NCBI RefSeq assembly: GCF_900176335.1
Contig: NZ_FWXW01000003.1
Location: forward strand, 186,001-250,000
Reading direction: 5' to 3'
Length of the DNA stretch: 64,000 nucleotides
Source of the DNA: Papillibacter cinnamivorans DSM 12816
GTDB lineage: Bacteria; Bacillota; Clostridia; Oscillospirales; Oscillospiraceae
Part shown: in pieces, positions 16,796-25,900 of the stretch
How positions within the stretch are numbered: the first letter of the stretch is position 1
Layout of the letters: each line of letters starts with the position of its first letter
Notes under the pieces: generated by a model
Told to the model about the DNA's origin: nothing
Databases searched by the model: none
What the model saw: only the letters and a program-made list of their open reading frames with translations
Translations under genes and position numbers: made by a program

Positions 16796-18244
16796 TTACA
16801 TGTGAGACTGCGGAGACTCTCCTTTCGGTTTATCGCTGCGGCAGCGCTCCAGTTCAAACCAGAAGGTACTGCCGGATCCGCCGCTGATCACCCCGAAGGC
16901 AGCCCCGTGCAGATCCAGGATCCCTTTGACAATGGCCAGTCCAAGCCCTGTACCCACGCCGATGTTCCTGTCTTCCGGATTGGTATAAGTCGCCCACCGT
17001 TCCCAGATCAGCGGAATGCGATCTGCGGGAATTCCCTGCCCGAAATCGGTCACTTCCAGGCGAACGCAGTCGTCAAACACAATCTGGCGGACCACTACGC
17101 GCTTATTCGGGCCGGTGTGCTTGACTGCGTTGATGATCAGGTTCTGCAGAACCTGGAGGATTTTCCCCTTGTCCGCCAATACCCAGGCGTCTTCCCCACT
17201 CTCCAGGGCAATGACATATCCGCTCAGTCCCACATATTTCCGGACGATATCCACTTTTGCCCTCAGGCTTTCCGTCAGGCTGAACGGAGCTTTTTCGAGA
17301 TAGGCCCGGTCTTCCAGCAGCCTCGAGAGGTCCATCATATCGTTGACGATTTCGCTCAGCCGCTTAGCCTCGTCGGTCACTGCCTGAAGGTTTCCCGGCG
17401 TATTTTCCTCCGGGAAGTCGCGCATCATCTCGGTGCAGCAGATAATCATCATCAGAGGCGTGCGTAGATCGTGGGACACGTTTTCAATCATTTCCCTCCG
17501 ATACTTCTGCATGCTCAGGAACTTCTGATAGGCGGAATCCAGGGAATCATTGAGCTGGGTGATTTCCTTATAACCGTCCTTGAAAGTCACGCTGCCGGTT
17601 TCTCCCGCCATTTTTCTGGGCCATTCCTTCATCTGCTGAAGGGGTTTGACCAACTCTCGCGACAGAACGAAACTGAAAAGGCAAACCGCAATCCCGATAA
17701 TCGCAACAATACTTAAAACATAAAATCTGGATTCTTCCACGGTGCCGGGCTGGGGCGATACAATTCCCTCCGCAATCAGGACAAAATCTTTTTCTTCCGG
17801 ATAGGAAACAATTGCGTACCGCGCCCTTTTCTGTTCCTGCTCTTCCATGAGGCGCACGGCATTATTGTCTGAAGAAGCGTATGCGTCCATCGTATAAAGG
17901 TATTTTCCCCCCATGGCATATGCTTCCGCATAGATATCCGAGATTTCTTCTTTGGTCAGCGCGGGGGCGGATTGGGAAGCATACAAAAGTACGCCATCCT
18001 TGCTGTACAGGCTCATCCAATATCCGCTGTTTCCAATGGCTTCATCGGCTTTTGCCGCGAAATCACGCTGCTCCACCTGCTCCGATACTTCAAGGGCGAT
18101 CTTTTCCATGCTTTTTATCTTGCTTGCCGCATACATGCTGACAAAAATCTGCCCATGAAAAACCCAGATCACCGCAAAGAGGGCGACAAAGGAAGCCGCA
18201 AAATGATAGAAGACAATCCAGCGAAGGCTGAGTCCTTTACCCAT
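16796..18244 (-). CDS. Sensor histidine kinase
   Basis: About 482 residues. An N-terminal membrane helix (IVFYHFAASFVALFAVIWVF), an extracytoplasmic sensor region of about 120 residues and a second helix (VLSIVAIIGIAVCLFSFVL) precede a HAMP-like linker. The dimerisation domain has ENVSHDLRTPLMMII, with the phosphorylated His. The ATPase domain has NLIINAVKHTG, DFGQGIPADRIPLIWERW and GTGLGLAIVKGI. The ligand is unknown. The preferred start is the ATG at 18244, which overlaps the response regulator stop, so the two genes are co-transcribed and translationally coupled. Confidence 0.92.
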   Translation of the reverse strand: MGKGLSLRWIVFYHFAASFVALFAVIWVFHGQIFVSMYAASKIKSMEKIALEVSEQVEQRDFAAKADEAIGNSGYWMSLYSKDGVLLYASQSAPALTKEEISDIYAEAYAMGGKYLYTMDAYASSDNNAVRLMEEQEQKRARYAIVSYPEEKDFVLIAEGIVSPQPGTVEESRFYVLSIVAIIGIAVCLFSFVLSRELVKPLQQMKEWPRKMAGETGSVTFKDGYKEITQLNDSLDSAYQKFLSMQKYRREMIENVSHDLRTPLMMIICCTEMMRDFPEENTPGNLQAVTDEAKRLSEIVNDMMDLSRLLEDRAYLEKAPFSLTESLRAKVDIVRKYVGLSGYVIALESGEDAWVLADKGKILQVLQNLIINAVKHTGPNKRVVVRQIVFDDCVRLEVTDFGQGIPADRIPLIWERWATYTNPEDRNIGVGTGLGLAIVKGILDLHGAAFGVISGGSGSTFWFELERCRSDKPKGESPQSHM

Positions 18245-18920
18245 CAAAGCGGTATCCCACCTTCCGAAGCGTCACAATGGAACGACTGTGTTCCCCAAGC
18301 AGCCGGCGCAGGCGCTTAATATGGGTATCCAGCGTCCGGTCGTCCGCCGGAAGCTCCTCGTTCCAGACGTCCCGGATCAGCCGGTCCCTGGTGAGGGCCA
18401 CGCCGCGGTTTCTCACAAGGTAAAACAGCAGATCGTATTCCCTGGGGGTCATCACCACCGGCTGGCCCTCGATACTTACCTTTCTGGCTGTAAAATCCAC
18501 ATTCAGACCTCCGTGCTCAAAACATTCCCCCGACGCCGGATCATCCGTTCTGTCATATCTCCGGAGGATCGCCCTGACCCGGAGCATGAGTTCCTTGGGG
18601 GAAAAGGGCTTTACGATATAATCATCCACTCCCAGCTCAAAGCCGTGAATCCGGTCGTACTCCTCTCCCAGGGCTGTCAGAAGGATCAGGGCAGTGCCAC
18701 TGTCCTTCCGGATCTCCCGGCAGGCGGTAAAGCCGTCCATTCGGGGCATCCGGATGTCCATAATGATAACGTTAAAATGCCTCTTCTTACACAGGTTCAC
18801 CGCTTCCACGCCGTCCTGGGCCGTGTATACCTCATAGCCCTCGTTCATGGCATACTTGCCGATCACTTCCCGGACCAGCCTCTCGTCGTCCACGATCAGC
18901 ATACGACCCGCTCCACTCAT
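18237..18920 (-). CDS. OmpR-family response regulator
   Basis: 227 residues. The receiver domain shows IVDDE (acidic pocket), MDIRMPRMDG (phospho-Asp), LTALGEEYD (switch Thr) and DDYIVKPFSPKEL (Lys). The C-terminal winged-helix DNA-binding domain ends TLRKVGYRFDG. It starts after GGAGGGGGAG and precedes its cognate kinase with a short overlap. The target genes cannot be told from the sequence. Confidence 0.95.
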   Translation of the reverse strand: MSGAGRMLIVDDERLVREVIGKYAMNEGYEVYTAQDGVEAVNLCKKRHFNVIIMDIRMPRMDGFTACREIRKDSGTALILLTALGEEYDRIHGFELGVDDYIVKPFSPKELMLRVRAILRRYDRTDDPASGECFEHGGLNVDFTARKVSIEGQPVVMTPREYDLLFYLVRNRGVALTRDRLIRDVWNEELPADDRTLDTHIKRLRRLLGEHSRSIVTLRKVGYRFDG

Positions 18921-19001
18921 GCCTCTCCCCCTCCGATTCTTTTCCCATCCGATTCTGACTTCCGTCTTTTCCGGCAGACTCTTAGGATGCTTTCTGCATC
19001 C

Positions 19002-19031
19002 AAAAAAGGCCGCGGCTAATGCCGCGGCCCT
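19002..19031 (-). terminator. Terminator overlapping the end of the HAD phosphatase gene
   Basis: On the minus strand, GGGCCGCGGC, ATTA, GCCGCGGCC is followed by TTTTTT. The TAG stop codon of the HAD gene lies at the loop, so the left arm of the stem is made of the last sense codons. Confidence 0.85.
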
Positions 19032-19849
19032 TCGTGATAAACGCCGTCCAGGATTGTAACGATATCCCGTATGCAGTGCTCGTCGCTGGATCCCACCACC
19101 CTGGCTCCCATCGCCTTGACGGCTTCCGCCGCGTTGGAGGGAGCAAAGGGAATCGCGGAAATTTCCAGCATGGGTATATCATTCTTATTATCACCGATAC
19201 AATAGATATGGGCGTTATCTATCTGCAGCCGGTTGGCAATAAACAGAACCATTTTGCCTTTGTTGCTGTTCTTCTCGGTCAATTCCAGCAGAAACCGATT
19301 GGAAAAGATGATTTCGTATTTGTCCGGCCACCGGGTTTTGTAATATGCCTCCACCCGTTCCAGCACGGCGGTCTTCTGCTGAAAAATCACTTTCGACCAG
19401 GGCCGCGGGATCTCTTGCGGTTTGGAAAGGGCATACTCCGCACCTACCCGCCTCATATGCATTTCGGTGATTTCATTGGGATTGACCGCGTAGATCCCGT
19501 CGTTGTGATATACCTCAAACCCGATTTCGGGAACGGCTTTCATCATTTCCAGGCAGTCTTCCAGCGCGGAGGAGGGAAGATAGGTTCTGAGAAGGTACTT
19601 GTCTTCCCGAAAATCGTACACTTCCGATCCGTTGGACAAAACGGCGGGAGCGTTCATGGGGATGGTCTTGGCGAGACCTGCTATGGCCCTGTGGGCGCGC
19701 CCCGTGGCAATGGAAAACCGCCCGCCCCGCTCCATAAAATACCGGATGGCGTCCCGGTTTTCCCTTGAAACCTCCAGATTGGAGTTTAATAGCGTATCAT
19801 CGAAATCGCTGGCGAGGAGGACCCCGTCAAATTTGCCCAACCGACTCAC
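19016..19849 (-). CDS. Cof-type HAD-IIB family hydrolase
   Basis: 277 residues. Motif I DFDDTLLNSN carries the nucleophile Asp. Motif II is FSIATGR, a Lys-containing stretch follows, and CIGDNKNDIPML is motif IV of HAD-IIB sugar-phosphate or cofactor phosphatases. The substrate is not predictable. It is monocistronic by appearance, ending in an intrinsic terminator that overlaps its own stop codon. Confidence 0.92.
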   Translation of the reverse strand: MSRLGKFDGVLLASDFDDTLLNSNLEVSRENRDAIRYFMERGGRFSIATGRAHRAIAGLAKTIPMNAPAVLSNGSEVYDFREDKYLLRTYLPSSALEDCLEMMKAVPEIGFEVYHNDGIYAVNPNEITEMHMRRVGAEYALSKPQEIPRPWSKVIFQQKTAVLERVEAYYKTRWPDKYEIIFSNRFLLELTEKNSNKGKMVLFIANRLQIDNAHIYCIGDNKNDIPMLEISAIPFAPSNAAEAVKAMGARVVGSSDEHCIRDIVTILDGVYHEGPRH

Positions 19850-19885
19850 ATACCTTCAAGCGAGGCGGCGCACAGCCCCGCGTTC

Positions 19886-20422
19886 TTATACCGGCAGATG
19901 CCAGTATTTTTTCAGAGGAGCGTAAATCAGGGCGGCCGCCACTGTGGTAACGATGATCTCGGGGACCATGTAGGTGGCGTTATAAATCAGCGAACCCTGC
20001 CAGAGAGGCATATCGGCCGGCAGGGTCGAGCCCCAGACAACCACTCCCGAAATCCAGTGTACCACAAAACGAAGCGTTCCGCAAATGGGAGCGGCAAGAA
20101 TGAGGCCATATTTTTTGCCATAGAAAAAGCCGGAAAAGCCCAGGACTCCGAAGGCTACCAGGTAGTCCAGCACCAGGGCCATGGGCGATATGGCGTAAAA
20201 TCCGGTGAAAAACTGCAGAAAGCTGTAGACAATCGCCGCGCCGAAGCCCCATTTTTTCCCCCAGCGGATGCCCACGATGATCACGGGGAGCATGGAGGCG
20301 GGCGTGGCCGAGCCGCCGTTGGGCAGCTCAAAGAGCTTGAGGAGACTGAGAACCGTCGCCAGAGCCAGAAGGATCGCCGTTTCGGTGAGCGCCCGGTAGG
20401 TGTTTTTTCTCGTTTCGTTCAT
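19886..20422 (-). CDS. thiT: Energy-coupled thiamine transporter ThiT
   Basis: 178 residues with about six hydrophobic helices. This is the thiamine-binding S component of an ECF transporter that works with a shared EcfAAT module encoded elsewhere. Typical ThiT features are an N-terminal TETAILLALATVLSLLKLF, GGSATPASMLPVIIVGIRWG and VVWGSTLPADMP. The ATG at 20422 follows GGAGGAAG. An upstream in-frame start would lie inside the attenuator hairpin, so it is rejected. A TPP riboswitch and terminator lie directly upstream, which independently confirms the thiamine role. Confidence 0.95.
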   Translation of the reverse strand: MNETRKNTYRALTETAILLALATVLSLLKLFELPNGGSATPASMLPVIIVGIRWGKKWGFGAAIVYSFLQFFTGFYAISPMALVLDYLVAFGVLGFSGFFYGKKYGLILAAPICGTLRFVVHWISGVVVWGSTLPADMPLWQGSLIYNATYMVPEIIVTTVAAALIYAPLKKYWHLPV

Positions 20423-20436
20423 CGTTTCTTCCTCCA

Positions 20437-20480
20437 AAATAAAAATACCGCACTGCAAACCGGACGGTGCAATGCGGTAT
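20437..20480 (-). terminator. Riboswitch-controlled attenuator of thiT
   Basis: ATACCGCATTGCA pairs with TGCAGTGCGGTAT around a 10-nt loop, followed by TTTTATTTT. It lies between the TPP aptamer and the thiT ribosome site, as expected for an expression platform that terminates when TPP is bound. Confidence 0.85.
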
Positions 20481-20495
20481 GAAGAAACAAGAACG

Positions 20496-20594
20496 CTCTT
20501 CCTACGCCGGCATTACCCGGATCAGGTTTAAGGGTTTAAAAGCTGCCATTTGCTTTCCTCTCAGCCGGAAATGACTTCCAGCACCCCTGTGTTA
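20496..20594 (-). ncRNA. TPP (thi-box) riboswitch
   Basis: On the minus strand the aptamer reads ACAGGGGTGC, then GGCTGAGAG, then ACCTGATCCGGGTAATGCC and GCGTAGGAA. These are the conserved core segments of the thiamine pyrophosphate riboswitch, in order and at normal spacing. It controls thiT through the downstream attenuator. Confidence 0.97.
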
Positions 20595-20624
20595 AGTTGT
20601 TTCGGTCTGAATACGGTTTAAACT

Positions 20625-20654
20625 ATATTAAGCCCGGGCGTCCAGTTTTGTCAA
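20625..20654 (-). promoter_or_regulatory. Promoter of thiT
   Basis: TTGACA, 18 bp, TAATAT on the minus strand, with a perfect -35 inside the 3' end of rluD. The start of transcription would fall just before the TPP aptamer. Confidence 0.6.
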
Positions 20655-21542
20655 TACCCGCTGAAAATACTCCGGCAGGGGGCAGCTGAGCTCCATTTCC
20701 GCGCCTGTCCGGGGATGGACGAAGCGCAGCCTTCCGGCATGAAGGCACTGACCCTCCAAACCCGGAAAGGGTTTTTTACTTCCGTACACCGTATCCCCCA
20801 GGACGGGGTGGCCCAGATGGGCCATATGGACGCGGATCTGATGGGTCCTGCCGGTTTCCAGATGGCAGCGCACGCGGGTATACCCGGGATAGCGGGCGAG
20901 GACCTCGTAATGGGTCACGGCCCGCTTTCCGTTCCTGTCGGTGACCGCCATCCGTTTCCTGTCCGTGGGGTGCCGGCCCACGGGAGCGTCCACCGTTCCC
21001 ACGTCGTTTTTCAGATTCCCGCAGACCACGGCCTCGTAAACCCGGGAAAGGGTGTGGTCTTTCAGCTGTTTTGCAAGGGACAGATGGGCCGCGTCGTTTT
21101 TCGCCGCTATCACCAGGCCGCTGGTATCCTTGTCAATCCGGTGCACGATGCCGGGGCGCAGAACGCCGCCGATGCCGGAGAGCTCTCCCCTGCAGTGATG
21201 AAGCAGGGCGTTGACCATCGTCCCGTCGGCATGACCCGCCGCGGGGTGGACCACCATGCCCTTGGGCTTATTCACCACAATAAGGTCCCCATCTTCATAC
21301 ACCACGTCCAGGGGGATCTCCTGGGGAGATGCGTCCGCCGGGGCGGGGTCCGGAAGGGTCACGAGATAGGTTTCCCCGGCGGCAACCGGGCGGTTCTTTT
21401 TAACGGGCTTTCCCAAGAGGGTAACGAAGCCTCCGTCCAAAAGCTTCTGGGCGGCGGAGCGGGTGATGCCGGCTATTTCAGCGGAGAGAAATGCATCCAA
21501 CCTTCCGCCGCCTTCCTTTCCCTCAATCTCCAGCCGCTTCAT
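20628..21542 (-). CDS. rluD: RluD-like large-subunit pseudouridine synthase
   Basis: 304 residues. An N-terminal S4 RNA-binding domain (GGRLDAFLSAEIAGITRSAAQ) precedes the catalytic domain with HRIDKDTSGLVIAAK, whose Asp is the nucleophile, and GRTHQIRVHMAHLGHPVLGD. It converts uridines of 23S rRNA to pseudouridine. The exact sites depend on the subfamily. The start at MKRLEIEG follows GAGGGAACG and overlaps the lspA end by 20 bp, as in the common lspA-rluD pair. Confidence 0.92.
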   Translation of the reverse strand: MKRLEIEGKEGGGRLDAFLSAEIAGITRSAAQKLLDGGFVTLLGKPVKKNRPVAAGETYLVTLPDPAPADASPQEIPLDVVYEDGDLIVVNKPKGMVVHPAAGHADGTMVNALLHHCRGELSGIGGVLRPGIVHRIDKDTSGLVIAAKNDAAHLSLAKQLKDHTLSRVYEAVVCGNLKNDVGTVDAPVGRHPTDRKRMAVTDRNGKRAVTHYEVLARYPGYTRVRCHLETGRTHQIRVHMAHLGHPVLGDTVYGSKKPFPGLEGQCLHAGRLRFVHPRTGAEMELSCPLPEYFQRVLTKLDARA

Positions 21543-22008
21543 CCCGACGTTCCCTCTTCCCGTCGTGTTTCTCATAGAAAAACACGTAGTAGATCCCCGT
21601 AAGGATCCCGCCGATGACAACGCACATGTCCGCCACGTTGAATACGGGAAACTCGAAAAACTGGAACCGGAACATATCCGTCACATAGCCGAAAATCGCC
21701 CTGTCAATGAGATTGCCCACCGCGCCGGCGAGAACTATCGTGAGTGCCCACCTCCCCAGGGGATACCGCACGATCCGGCGCGAGAGCAGGACGACGATCG
21801 CCACGGAGACGACGGCGGAAATCGACACCAGCACCCAGCGCATCCCGGAAAAGGTGGACCAGGCGGCCCCGAGATTCTGAACATGGGTAAGCTGGATAAA
21901 CCCCTCCAGGAAGGAACGGGCGCCATACAGGGGGATCTGTTCCTTGACCCAGTATTTTACGAACTGGTCCAGTGCGACCAGAATTACGGCCACCGCCGCC
22001 AAAAGCAT
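21523..22008 (-). CDS. lspA: Lipoprotein signal peptidase (signal peptidase II)
   Basis: 161 residues with four membrane helices. It removes signal peptides of lipoproteins at the lipidated Cys, as needed for the lipoproteins at 386-3872. Conserved blocks are DQFVKYWV, NLGAAWS, GNLIDR (catalytic Asp) and FNVADMC (catalytic Asp). It starts after AAAGGAGAG and overlaps rluD downstream. Confidence 0.96.
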   Translation of the reverse strand: MLLAAVAVILVALDQFVKYWVKEQIPLYGARSFLEGFIQLTHVQNLGAAWSTFSGMRWVLVSISAVVSVAIVVLLSRRIVRYPLGRWALTIVLAGAVGNLIDRAIFGYVTDMFRFQFFEFPVFNVADMCVVIGGILTGIYYVFFYEKHDGKRERRDEAAGD

Positions 22009-22141
22009 AGTTGTCTCTCCTTTTTCAGGCGGGGACCCCCCACGCCTTCTTTTTCATTCCGCCGTTGAAACGGGCGGCGCGGCGAAATATGCCGCGCCGC
22101 CCGGCCGGTTTGAAACAGGGCCTTGCGACGGTACCGTCAAA

Positions 22142-24994
22142 TCAGGATTCAACCGGCGGCAGACCGGCAACGACGCCGGCGCAGCGGGGACAGAGCTGGG
22201 GATGTTCGTGGTCGGAGCCCACCTTGGTATCGTGCATCCAGCAGCGGACGCATTTTTCTCCCTCGGCGGGCAGCACCTGTACGGTAATCCCGGGATAATT
22301 TTCTCCCTTAACCACGACTCCCTCCGCATCGGGGCATTTCCCCTCCGCTACACGGCAGCCGGAAACGATAAATATCTCTTTCAGATTGACATCCTTAATC
22401 GCGGAAAGCATGGCGCCGGTATCGGCATCCTCTGCGTCGGCATACAGCACCACCCGGGCGTCCAGCGCCTTGCCGATGCTCTTCTGGGCCCGGGCGGTCT
22501 CCAGGGTCTTGTTCACATCCAGGCGGAGGAGGCGGACCTTTTCCCATTTGTCCTCCAGCGTGGGGGAAAACTCAAGGGAAGCGTCCGGCGAGGGCATGTC
22601 GTTAAACAGGACGCTTTCCGTATCGGCTCCCCTGTGATGGGGCATAAACTGCCAGATCTCCTCCGAAGTAAAGGCGAGGATGGGGGCCAGCATGCGGACC
22701 AGAGCGTCCAGCACGCGGTACATGGCGGTCTGGGCGCTGCGGCGCGCATGACTGTCCGGCGCCTCGCAGTACAGGCGGTCCTTGATGATATCCAGGTAGA
22801 AGTTGGACATGTCCACCACACAGAAATTGTGAATCCCGTGGTAGATCAGGTGGTACTGGCTGGACTCGTAGCCCTCGCGGACCTTTGCAACCACCTTGTT
22901 GAGCCGCATCAGGGCCCAGCGGTCCAGCTCCGTCATATCCGCGGGAGCCACCTGGCTGTCTGGATCGAAGCCGTCCAGGTTCCCCAGGATATAGCGGGCG
23001 GTGTTACGGATCTTGAGGTAGATCTCTGAAAGCTGCTTGAATATTTCCTTGGAAATCCGCACGTCCACGGTGAAGTCGGCGGAGGAGACCCACAGGCGCA
23101 GGATGTCCGCGCCGTATTCCTTCATCACCTCGGCGGGAAGGACGGTGTTGCCCAAAGATTTGGACATTTTCTTACCCTCGCCGTCCACCACCCAGCCGTG
23201 GGTGATGATGTTTTTATAAGGTGCCATGTTTTTGGTGGCGATGGAGGTGAGGAGCGAGGACTGGAACCAACCTCTGTACTGGTCTCCCCCTTCCAGGTAC
23301 AGGTCCGCCGGATAGCGGAGCTCCGGACGGGTCTCCAGGACGGCCTTGTGGGTGGAGCCGGAGTCAAACCAGACGTCCATGATGTCCGTCTCTTTCCGGA
23401 ACTGCTTATGGCCGCAATGCGGGCAGGAATATCCCTCAGGCAGGATTTCCGAAGCCGATTTTTCAAACCAGGCGTTGGAGCCCTCTTTGGCGAAAAGGGC
23501 GGAAACGGCCTTGATGGTCTCGTCGTTGATGATCGCCTCGCCGCACTCGCCGCAGTAGAAGATGGGGATGGGAACGCCCCATTTGCGCTGGCGGGAGACG
23601 CACCAGTCGGAGCGTTCCCGGATCATGCTGATCATGCGCTCTTCTCCCCATTCGGGGAGCCAGTGCACCCCGCGGCAGGCTTCCACGGCCGCATCCTTGA
23701 TGGCGTCCACCGAGGCAAACCACTGCTCGGTAGCCCGGTAGATGACGGGGTTTTTGCACCGCCAGCAGTGGGGATAGGGGTGCACCAGAGTCTCGGAGGC
23801 CAAAAGGGCGCCCTGCTGCTTCAGTTCCTCCAGGATCGCGTCGTTGGCCTTGGCGTAGGTAAGGCCAGCAAACTTGCCGGACTCCTTGGTCATAAGCCCT
23901 TTGGAGTCCACCGGAACGACGACGCCGATCTTGGTCAGGCCCTTGTCGTCGTAAGTCTTGCAGACGACGAAGTCCTCCATGCCGTGCCCCGGCGCGGTGT
24001 GCACGCAGCCGGTGCCGGCCTCCAGGGTGACGTGGTCGCCCAGGAGGACGACGGATTCCCGGTCGTAGAACGGGTGGGAAGCCGTCATGAGCTCAAACTC
24101 GCTGCCCTTCAGGCGGCCGAGGCTCTTCCAGTTTTCGATCTTCGCCGCCCGGGCCACGCTCTCGGCCAGTTCGGACGCCACGATATAGGTCTCGCCGCCC
24201 GGCACGTTCATAAGGACGTATTCAAAGTCGGGGTTTAAGGAGATGGCAAGGTTCCCCGGAAGGGTCCAGGTGGTGGTGGTCCAGATGACGAAATAGGTGC
24301 TGTCCAGGTCCGTGAGGTTTGCGAGCTTCCCCTTGTCGTCCCGGACCTTGAACTTCACATAGATGGACTCGCATTTGTCGTCGGCATACTCGATCTCCGC
24401 CTCAGCAAGGGCGGTCTCGTCGTGGGGGCACCAGTAGACGGGCTTGAGGCCGCGGTAGATATATCCCCGCTTGGCCATCTCGCCGAAAATCTCAATCTGC
24501 TTCGCTTCAAACTCGGGATACAGGGTGAGATAGGGGTTCTCCCAGTCGCCCACGACGCCGAGGCGCTTGAATTCGTCTCCCTGCGTCCTGACAAAACCCA
24601 GGGCAAATTCCTTGCATTTGTCGCGGAACTCCGCCGTGGACATCTCCTCGAGCCTCAGTTTGTTTTTCTTGAGGATCTGGCTTTCGATGGGAAGGCCGTG
24701 GGTATCCCAGCCGGGAACGTAAGGGGCTTTAAAACCCGACATATTCTTGTAACGGACGATGAAATCCTTCAGGGTCTTGTTCATCGCGGTCCCCATGTGA
24801 ATGTCCCCGTTGGCATAGGGCGGCCCGTCGTGCAGAATAAAGAGCGGCTTGCCGCTGTTCTTTTCCATGAGCCGACGGTAGAGCCCCTCTTCCTGCCACT
24901 TGCGGAGGATTTCCGGTTCCCGTTTCGGCAGCCCCGCCCGCATGGGAAACTCCGTTTTGGGCAGGTTCACCGTCTTGTTGTAGTCTTGCGCCAT
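22142..24994 (-). CDS. ileS: Isoleucyl-tRNA synthetase
   Basis: A 950-residue class I synthetase. The HIGH-type motif is PPYANGDIHMGT (about residues 58-69), the second ATP motif is KMSKSLGN (about 610), and the editing domain contains TTTTWTLPGNLAIS. A C-terminal zinc site is visible (CVRCWMHD, then CPRCAGV). It charges tRNA-Ile. The start follows GGGGAGAAAA. No T-box leader is present. Only 66 bp separate it from divIVA, suggesting expression from the upstream division cluster. Confidence 0.97.
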   Translation of the reverse strand: MAQDYNKTVNLPKTEFPMRAGLPKREPEILRKWQEEGLYRRLMEKNSGKPLFILHDGPPYANGDIHMGTAMNKTLKDFIVRYKNMSGFKAPYVPGWDTHGLPIESQILKKNKLRLEEMSTAEFRDKCKEFALGFVRTQGDEFKRLGVVGDWENPYLTLYPEFEAKQIEIFGEMAKRGYIYRGLKPVYWCPHDETALAEAEIEYADDKCESIYVKFKVRDDKGKLANLTDLDSTYFVIWTTTTWTLPGNLAISLNPDFEYVLMNVPGGETYIVASELAESVARAAKIENWKSLGRLKGSEFELMTASHPFYDRESVVLLGDHVTLEAGTGCVHTAPGHGMEDFVVCKTYDDKGLTKIGVVVPVDSKGLMTKESGKFAGLTYAKANDAILEELKQQGALLASETLVHPYPHCWRCKNPVIYRATEQWFASVDAIKDAAVEACRGVHWLPEWGEERMISMIRERSDWCVSRQRKWGVPIPIFYCGECGEAIINDETIKAVSALFAKEGSNAWFEKSASEILPEGYSCPHCGHKQFRKETDIMDVWFDSGSTHKAVLETRPELRYPADLYLEGGDQYRGWFQSSLLTSIATKNMAPYKNIITHGWVVDGEGKKMSKSLGNTVLPAEVMKEYGADILRLWVSSADFTVDVRISKEIFKQLSEIYLKIRNTARYILGNLDGFDPDSQVAPADMTELDRWALMRLNKVVAKVREGYESSQYHLIYHGIHNFCVVDMSNFYLDIIKDRLYCEAPDSHARRSAQTAMYRVLDALVRMLAPILAFTSEEIWQFMPHHRGADTESVLFNDMPSPDASLEFSPTLEDKWEKVRLLRLDVNKTLETARAQKSIGKALDARVVLYADAEDADTGAMLSAIKDVNLKEIFIVSGCRVAEGKCPDAEGVVVKGENYPGITVQVLPAEGEKCVRCWMHDTKVGSDHEHPQLCPRCAGVVAGLPPVES

Positions 24995-25060
24995 TCTGGT
25001 TTTCTCCCCTTACTATGGAATGCCGAATCCGCCCCGGGGCGGATTCAGTGCTGTATATTC

Positions 25061-25786
25061 TTATTTGTTCTCGTAATTTTTTCCGAACTGAAGGTTTTTA
25101 AAATCGATCCTCCGGGTGACGCTCATGGTGATTTCCGAATCGGGCTCCTCCTGCTGACGGAGCCGCGCCTTGACAATGTCGGAATACAGGCCTCCCTCGG
25201 CCTCCTCGCCGCCGGAATCCCCGGCCGGTTCCTCTTCGTCCCCGCCGTCGTCCTCTATGGCCGAAATCCGATTCAGCGAGCTTTCAATTTCACGGACTGC
25301 GCCCAGCACCCCATCCTCCGAAGCGGGAGCCTGAGCCGAGACGGAATCCAGATTTTCCAGGAAGGCCACGCCCTGGGCGTACAGCCCCCGGATTTTTTCG
25401 GATACCTCCGCGGTCTCCCGTTTGGCGGAGGCAAGTCGCGCCTGCTCGTCCGCAATCTCCTGCTGGAGGGAGTTGATCTTATCCCTGGCCACCGATTCGG
25501 CGGATTCCAGAAGCTCCTCCCGCTTGGCCTTGGCTTCTTCCACCATAGTGTTGGCCATCTTCTGAGCCGCAAGGAGAGCCGAGCGCATGGCGTCTTCCGT
25601 GCTCCTGTACTCCTCGATTTTTTCCACGAGGACCTTCATCTTGCTCTTGAGTACGGCGTTTTCCTTGAACAGCGTCGTATAGTCCTCCGTCAGGGTATCC
25701 AAAAACTCGTCCACCATGGCCATATTGTAGCCGCCCATCATCGCTTTGCTGAAGGCGTGCTGAGAGACTTCCTGGGGAGTCATCAT
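25061..25786 (-). CDS. divIVA: DivIVA-domain cell division protein
   Basis: 241 residues. The N-terminal DivIVA membrane-binding segment (TPQEVSQHAFSKAMMGGYN and VDEFLDTL) is followed by long coiled-coil (residues about 30-150) and an acidic, low-complexity C-terminal region. It marks negatively curved membrane at septa and poles. It lies between sepF and ileS, the usual Firmicute location. Two adjacent ATG codons could start it. AAAGGA is upstream. Confidence 0.93.
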   Translation of the reverse strand: MMTPQEVSQHAFSKAMMGGYNMAMVDEFLDTLTEDYTTLFKENAVLKSKMKVLVEKIEEYRSTEDAMRSALLAAQKMANTMVEEAKAKREELLESAESVARDKINSLQQEIADEQARLASAKRETAEVSEKIRGLYAQGVAFLENLDSVSAQAPASEDGVLGAVREIESSLNRISAIEDDGGDEEEPAGDSGGEEAEGGLYSDIVKARLRQQEEPDSEITMSVTRRIDFKNLQFGKNYENK

Positions 25787-25900
25787 AGTAATCCGTCCTT
25801 TCCTCCGGGCGCGCGAGAGCGCTGCGCCGTTCTTTTTTCCGGATATATTCGAAAAGAGGGCCGGGCTAAACCGCCCAGCCCTGAAGGAGCTGTCCGCCCG

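Noticed and set aside
24995-25060. Possible T-box leader before ileS
   Set aside because: The gap to divIVA is only 66 bp, too short for a T-box, and no T-box sequence motif is present.
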